Made by a program: the position numbers and the translations under genes. Below are positions 59,733-64,000 of a DNA stretch of 64,000 nucleotides, in pieces. Under the pieces are notes generated by a model. It was given only the letters and a program-made list of their open reading frames with translations, searched no databases and was not told the DNA's origin. How positions within the stretch are numbered: the first letter of the stretch is position 1; each line of letters opens with the position of its first letter. Source of the DNA: Massilia oculi (GTDB lineage: Bacteria; Pseudomonadota; Gammaproteobacteria; Burkholderiales; Burkholderiaceae_D); assembly GCF_003143515.1 (NCBI RefSeq), contig NZ_CP029343.1, forward strand, positions 3,472,001 to 3,536,000, given 5' to 3'.

Positions 59733-60239
59733 TCAGCGGTCAGGCTGCGCCGTCCAATCGCCGCTCTTGCCGCCATGCTTTTCCAGCACGCGGATGTTGG
59801 TCATGACCATGCCGCGATCGACCGCCTTGCACATGTCGTACACGGTCAGCAAGCCCACCTGCACACTCGTCAACGCTTCCATTTCGACGCCGGTCTTGCC
59901 GATGGTTTCCACCTGCGCCCGGCAATGCACGCTGTTGGCCGCCTCGTCGATTTCGAAATCCACCGTCACGCGCGTGATCGGCAGCGGATGGCATAGCGGC
60001 ACGAGGTCGCTGGTGCGCTTGGACGCCATGATTGCCGCGATGCGCGCGATCCCGATCACGTCGCCCTTCTTGGCATTGCCGGAGGTGATCAAGGCGAGCG
60101 TCTCCGGCTTCATGCGGATGGTCCCGGCCGCCACCGCGGTGCGGTGCGTGTCCTGTTTCGCGCCGACGTCGACCATATGGGCCTGGCCGGTGGCGTCGAA
60201 GTGGGTCAAGTGGTCAGCGGTCGGGATCGGATTCGTCAT
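59733..60239 (-). CDS. moaC: Cyclic pyranopterin monophosphate synthase
   Basis: Second step of molybdenum cofactor synthesis, after MoaA. 168 residues. Conserved blocks ANKSD-like [54 protein letters not shown] and the start [26 protein letters not shown] are diagnostic. Divergent from the M48 protease. No other moa gene is near. Confidence 0.97.
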   Translation of the reverse strand: MTNPIPTADHLTHFDATGQAHMVDVGAKQDTHRTAVAAGTIRMKPETLALITSGNAKKGDVIGIARIAAIMASKRTSDLVPLCHPLPITRVTVDFEIDEAANSVHCRAQVETIGKTGVEMEALTSVQVGLLTVYDMCKAVDRGMVMTNIRVLEKHGGKSGDWTAQPDR

Positions 60240-60316
60240 TACTCGGTCGGTGTATTCGGATTACAAAAAGGTTCGCCGGGCAGCAACATGCGCGCGGATG
60301 CAGGTATGATAGCACC

Positions 60317-61912
60317 GTGAAATCCGTCGTCCCTCCAGCAATGGCGCGCCGCTGGCGCTCCTCCTTGTCCGTCATGGCCTTGTGCATGGCGACCGCCTTC
60401 CCCGTCGCAGCGCAGTCCGACGTATTCAGGCGGCCCGATTCGACCCGCCTGCCCACGCTCGGCGACACCGCGCGCGGCGACCTGTCGCCCGTCGTCGAGC
60501 GCAAGCTGGGCGAGGAGTTCATGCGCGACGTCCGGCGCGACCGCGACTATCTCGACGATGAGCCGATCTCCGAATACCTGAACAATTTCGGCAACGGCCT
60601 GGTCGCCGCCGTGCCCGGCGCGCGCGGCGAGACCAATGCCGACTTTCACTTCTTCGCCGTGCGCGATCCGGCCCTGAACGCGTTCGCGATGCCGGGCGGC
60701 TTCATCGGCGCCCACTCGGGGCTGATCATCGCGGCCCAGACCGAATCGGAACTGGCCGGCGTGATGGCGCACGAGATCGGCCACGTCACCCAGCGCCATA
60801 TCGCGCGCAGGATCGGCCAGCAGCGCCAGGACGTCCTGCTGCCGCTGGCGTCGATGATCCTGGCGGCGCTGGCGGCCCGGGCCAGCTCGGATGCGGCCAT
60901 GGGCGTGCTGATGGGCGGCCAGGGTTTGGCCGTGCAGCGCCAGCTGAACTTCAGCCGCGACGCCGAGCGCGAGGCCGACCGAGTCGGCTTCCAGATCATG
61001 GAGGCGGGCGGCTACGACACCACCGGCATCGTCGCTTTCTTCCGGCGCCTGCAGGCCGCCTCCAGGCTGTATGGCGACCTGCCGCCCGGCCTTGCCAGCC
61101 TGAGCAGCCACCCGCTGACCCAGGAGCGCATCACCGACATGCAGGCGCGCATCCGCGAAATTCCCAAGAAGCAGCGCGTCGACAGCCTCGATTTTCATCT
61201 GGTGCGCGCCCGCGCGCGCGTCCTGCAGGACGGGAGCGAACAGGGCCGACGCGACACGCGCACCGCCTTCGAGGCCCAGCTCAAGGATCAGCCCCACCGC
61301 CAGTGGCAGGCCGGGGCCCAGTATGGCCTGTCCTACCTGGCGCTCAAGGAGAACGACCTGGCCGGCGCCCAGCGCTGGCTCGACAAGGCGATCGAGACCA
61401 TGAAGCCGCGCGAGGGGGTACTGTCGGCGGCGCCGTCGAACGTGGGCGATGGCGCCACCATGTTCGCCGGGCTGGCGCTGGAGATCAAGATGGCGCCGGG
61501 CCAGCCGAGGTCCGTGCTGGAAGAAGCGGTCAAGCAAGCGGATGCGGCGCGCCAGCGCTACCCGCTGTCGCGCGCGCTCGCGCACCAGTACGCGCAGGCC
61601 CTGATCGCGACCGACCGCTTCGACGAGGCGGCGCTGTACCTGCGCGACCAGGCCCAGCAGTATCGGGAGGAACGCAAGCTGCACGATATGCTGGCCAGGA
61701 CTTATGCCAAGCAGGGCAAGATCGCGCTGCAGCACATGTCGCTGGCGGAATCGTACGTGCTGGCCGGCGCCGTGCCGGCGGCGATGGCCCAGCTCGAACT
61801 GGCGCGCAAGGCCAGCGATGCGTCGTTCTACGACCAGGCCGTGATCGATGCGCGCGTGCGCGAACTGCAGGAGAAACAGAAGAAAGCGAAGGAAGAGGCC
61901 GAAGAGCGCTGA
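60317..61912 (+). CDS. M48 family metalloprotease with TPR repeats (BepA-like)
   Basis: 531 residues. The signal peptide (LSVMALCMATAFPVAAQ) is followed by the M48 catalytic domain with HEIGH at 152-156 (zinc ligands H152 and H156, E153 catalytic) and the third ligand in DAEREADRVGFQIM. The C-terminal half has TPR-like repeats. BepA proteins maintain outer-membrane assembly in the periplasm. The start used is a GTG; an ATG lies eight codons downstream. Confidence 0.93.
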   Translation: MKSVVPPAMARRWRSSLSVMALCMATAFPVAAQSDVFRRPDSTRLPTLGDTARGDLSPVVERKLGEEFMRDVRRDRDYLDDEPISEYLNNFGNGLVAAVPGARGETNADFHFFAVRDPALNAFAMPGGFIGAHSGLIIAAQTESELAGVMAHEIGHVTQRHIARRIGQQRQDVLLPLASMILAALAARASSDAAMGVLMGGQGLAVQRQLNFSRDAEREADRVGFQIMEAGGYDTTGIVAFFRRLQAASRLYGDLPPGLASLSSHPLTQERITDMQARIREIPKKQRVDSLDFHLVRARARVLQDGSEQGRRDTRTAFEAQLKDQPHRQWQAGAQYGLSYLALKENDLAGAQRWLDKAIETMKPREGVLSAAPSNVGDGATMFAGLALEIKMAPGQPRSVLEEAVKQADAARQRYPLSRALAHQYAQALIATDRFDEAALYLRDQAQQYREERKLHDMLARTYAKQGKIALQHMSLAESYVLAGAVPAAMAQLELARKASDASFYDQAVIDARVRELQEKQKKAKEEAEER

Positions 61913-61918
61913 CCGCGC

Positions 61919-62506
61919 CTACGGCGCCGGCGTCCGCTTGAATCCGAACCTGGCCGGCATCTCTTCGCCCACCACGCGCTCGACGGCAAGCCGGCGGCCA
62001 GCCCACGGCAGGACCAGGCGGCCGTCGCCACTTTCCAGCCACGCCATCACCGCCTCGTCCGAGGCCGCTGTGCCATCGAGCTCGAGCAGGCCCAGTACCT
62101 GGGCGACGTCGCGGTCATCCAGCTGCGCCACCGTCTCGCCCGCCACGAACACCAGCGCGCCGGCGTCGCTCAGGTAGACCCGCTCGACCTCCGCCAGCGC
62201 CTGCCCGGTCTGCAATACCAATCCCTGCTGCGGATCGGTGCGCGCGATGAAGGGCGTGGCCTCGAGGTTCACGTACACCCGCTGCGGCCCGTTCTGGAAA
62301 TACCAGTTGCTGTGCTCGTCATGCAGGTAGTTGCGGTTGATGAAACCCACCAGCGCAGGATTGTTCAAGCGATCGCCCGGCACGCCCGCCCGCTGGGCCG
62401 CTTCGTCGCGCATGCGCCAGCCGCCGCGCGCGTCGAGCGCGAGCCAGCCGTAGCAGTGGGGCACGTTCGGCCACTTGGCCATTGCCTGTTTTACGATATC
62501 GTCCAT
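61919..62506 (-). CDS. Conserved hypothetical protein (DUF2944/DUF2946 type, tentative)
   Basis: 195 residues. The start MDDIVKQAMAKWPNVPHCYGWLALDARGGWRMRDEAAQRAG is a widely conserved opening in betaproteobacteria; the rest has alternating strands and helices with no catalytic motif I can name. The DUF number is from memory and not certain. It starts one base after the alpha/beta hydrolase gene, so the two are probably co-expressed. Confidence 0.8.
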   Translation of the reverse strand: MDDIVKQAMAKWPNVPHCYGWLALDARGGWRMRDEAAQRAGVPGDRLNNPALVGFINRNYLHDEHSNWYFQNGPQRVYVNLEATPFIARTDPQQGLVLQTGQALAEVERVYLSDAGALVFVAGETVAQLDDRDVAQVLGLLELDGTAASDEAVMAWLESGDGRLVLPWAGRRLAVERVVGEEMPARFGFKRTPAP

Positions 62507-63490
62507 TCAGGCAGCATCGCACGGTTCGGCCGGCAACAGCGCGCGCGTGCCATTGACGGAGTCAAAGTGGTGCAGGATGCGCCGCGGCAGCCAGTCGATC
62601 CGCCCCGGGAACGGGCCGACGGCAAAGCCGACGTGTCCACCCTGTTCGGGATACTCGAGCGTCACCGCGTTCGACGCCGACGTCGGCAGGTGAATGCCCG
62701 GCAGGAATGGATCGTTGCGGGCATTGAGCACCAGGGTCGGCACCGTGATGGCGTGCAGCACGTGGCGGGCGCTGGCGCGATGCCAGTAGTCGTCGGTGTT
62801 GCGGTAGCCGTGCAGGGGCGCCGTGACGACGTTGTCGAAGGCGTACAGATCGCGCGCCGCGAGCAGGGCGGTGCGGTCGAATAGGCCAGGAAATTGCTCC
62901 AGCTTGGCCAGACACTTCGGCTTGAGCGTCTGCAGGAACATCCGGGTGTACAGCATATTGAAGCCGGACGACAGCGCTTCTCCGCCGCGCGCCAGGTCGA
63001 GCGGGGCCGATACGGCGCAGGCGGCATCGACGATCTCCGCGCCGTGGCCCGATTCGCCCAGCCAGCGCAGCAGGGCGTTACCGCCCAGCGAGACGCCGGC
63101 CGCATACAGCGCGCCTTCCCGGGATGCGCGCAGCTTGCGGACGATCCAGTCGATTTCGCTCGCGTCGCCCGAGTGGTAGAAGCGCGGCGCCAGGTTGGCT
63201 TCGCCGGAGCAGCCGCGAAAATGCGGCACCACGCCCGACCAGCCGCGTGCGGCCAGGGCCGCCATCAGGCCGCGGGCATAATGGCTGTTCGAACTGCCTT
63301 CCAGGCCATGGAACAGCACCACCAGCGGCTGGCCGGGCTGGCCATCCACGAAGTCGAGGTCGACGAAGTCGCCGTCCGCGCTGTGCCAGCGCTCGCGGCG
63401 ATAGATGACCGGCGGCCTGGCGATGCAGGTCGCTGGATAGATCGTTTGCAGGTGGCCGCCGGGCAGCCAAGCGGGAGCGGGGTAGTGCAT
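62507..63490 (-). CDS. YheT-like alpha/beta hydrolase
   Basis: 327 residues from the ATG giving MHYPAPAWLPGGHLQTIYPA, the usual family start. The catalytic serine is in GVSLGGNALLRWLGE, the aspartate in NARNDPFLPG and the histidine in QGGHVGFAVG. The YheT/ABHD1 family hydrolyses an unknown ester or thioester. It is followed immediately by the small hypothetical gene and lies 35 bp behind the zinc-finger gene. Confidence 0.92.
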   Translation of the reverse strand: MHYPAPAWLPGGHLQTIYPATCIARPPVIYRRERWHSADGDFVDLDFVDGQPGQPLVVLFHGLEGSSNSHYARGLMAALAARGWSGVVPHFRGCSGEANLAPRFYHSGDASEIDWIVRKLRASREGALYAAGVSLGGNALLRWLGESGHGAEIVDAACAVSAPLDLARGGEALSSGFNMLYTRMFLQTLKPKCLAKLEQFPGLFDRTALLAARDLYAFDNVVTAPLHGYRNTDDYWHRASARHVLHAITVPTLVLNARNDPFLPGIHLPTSASNAVTLEYPEQGGHVGFAVGPFPGRIDWLPRRILHHFDSVNGTRALLPAEPCDAA

Positions 63491-63525
63491 GAAAAAGAGG
63501 CGCCATGGCGCCTCACAGGACAAAA

Positions 63526-63720
63526 TCAGTGGTGCTTGAGCACGGTGCCCGGGGCCAGGCGGTACCCGGTGCCGCAGTAGGGGCACTTGGCCTCGCCGTG
63601 GTGGTCGAAGTCGAGGAAGACGCGCGGGTGCGAGGACCACAGCGGCATGGCCGGGTTGGGGCAATAGGCCGGCAGGTCCTTGGCCGTGAGCTCCACCACA
63701 GGCATCGTCTTTTGATTCAT
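63526..63720 (-). CDS. CHCC-type zinc-finger protein
   Basis: 64 residues with the zf-CHCC pattern C20, H31, C46, C49 (LPAYCPNP, SSHPRVFL, CPYCGTGY). In mitochondria the related NDUFS6 subunit of complex I carries this site; bacterial homologues are small single-domain proteins of uncertain role. The start codon follows GGAGAAACAG on the minus strand. Confidence 0.92.
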   Translation of the reverse strand: MNQKTMPVVELTAKDLPAYCPNPAMPLWSSHPRVFLDFDHHGEAKCPYCGTGYRLAPGTVLKHH

Positions 63721-64000
63721 CTGTTTCTCCGTCAGGCAAAAATGGGCAAGGACTGGATTTTAACGGATTCGCTCTATTGCCGAAATGACCGTAAAATAAT
63801 GCGCTCAGCATAAAGAGCAAGAGCGACGCCTGTTATATTGAGCGTCCAACCCGCGCCACATCCATCCATGCGTTTCATGTCCGACCGTTTCAAGCCTGCC
63901 GCCTGCGTCGACTTCCCGGTCGGCCGTTGCAAGAATGCCACACGTTTTGTCGTGATGCGTGCTGTGCCGCGCGCCGCATGAGCGCGGTCGACAAGCCGGG

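Noticed and set aside
63868..63981. 37-codon frame and an overlapping ATG at the right edge
   Set aside because: The frame is short and unlike known proteins. The ATG at 63978 may start a gene beyond the window, but seven codons are not enough to judge.

Overview
The window looks like chromosome of a GC-rich betaproteobacterium of the family Oxalobacteraceae, probably Massilia or a close relative. This rests on the gene orders (TetR-pcm-rhodanese-tolC, nadK-recN, hemH-grpE-dnaK-dnaJ, hda-HAD-pcnB-folK-panB, recA-recX, sucCD followed by a type IV pilin), a PEP-CTERM protein, a phasin, and high-GC codon use. The genus is an inference. No rRNA, tRNA, CRISPR array or insertion sequence was seen.

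Layout. 1-7.7 kb: a partial recQ behind uppP, small conserved proteins, then TetR, pcm, rhodanese and tolC, ending at a terminator shared with ribB. An FMN riboswitch precedes ribB. 7.7-13.7 kb: a type VI secretion cargo island on the minus strand (vgrG, a 520-residue effector, a 368-residue putative immunity protein). Its distal part is strikingly AT-rich against the rest of the window. 13.8-16.2 kb: gloA, an OsmC protein and small membrane or hypothetical genes. 16.2-19.5 kb: nadK-recN behind a near-perfect LexA box, then ohr. 19.6-25 kb: hemH and the heat-shock block grpE-dnaK-dnaJ with sigma-32-type promoters. 25-32.5 kb: carbonic anhydrase with a MazG-like gene, then a putrescine/GABA region (gabD, frameshifted puuD, puuA, a sodium:solute symporter) interrupted by a PEP-CTERM gene with a consensus sigma-54 promoter. 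32.6-36.5 kb: a LytTR two-component pair, a frameshifted DeoR regulator and an MFS transporter. 36.5-42.8 kb: thpR-panB-DUF486-folK-pcnB-HAD-hda on the minus strand, divergent from purM. 42.8-47.5 kb: a four-gene cluster with a TctD/TctE-like two-component system, a DUF4212 subunit and a VC_2705-type symporter carrying an EF-hand loop. 47.6-53.4 kb: recA (LexA box), recX, an intergenic region with a shared repeat and a large inverted repeat, a DUF2889 gene, sucCD, and pilA behind a sigma-54 promoter with three phased palindromes. 53.4-64 kb: an S9 peptidase, fasciclin protein, unusual MerR regulator, PilZ protein, VOC protein, phasin, LysM lipoprotein, moaC, an M48 protease and hydrolase genes.

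Most of the region is housekeeping. The points most worth following are the mosaic type VI effector/immunity pair, the sigma-54 promoters of the PEP-CTERM and pilin genes with putative enhancer sites, the LexA box that places nadK with recN, the 29-bp repeat shared by two intergenic regions (one followed by a large cruciform), the MerR regulator with a vestigial sensor domain, and two gene disruptions that are both one G short in a G-run, which suggests assembly error.
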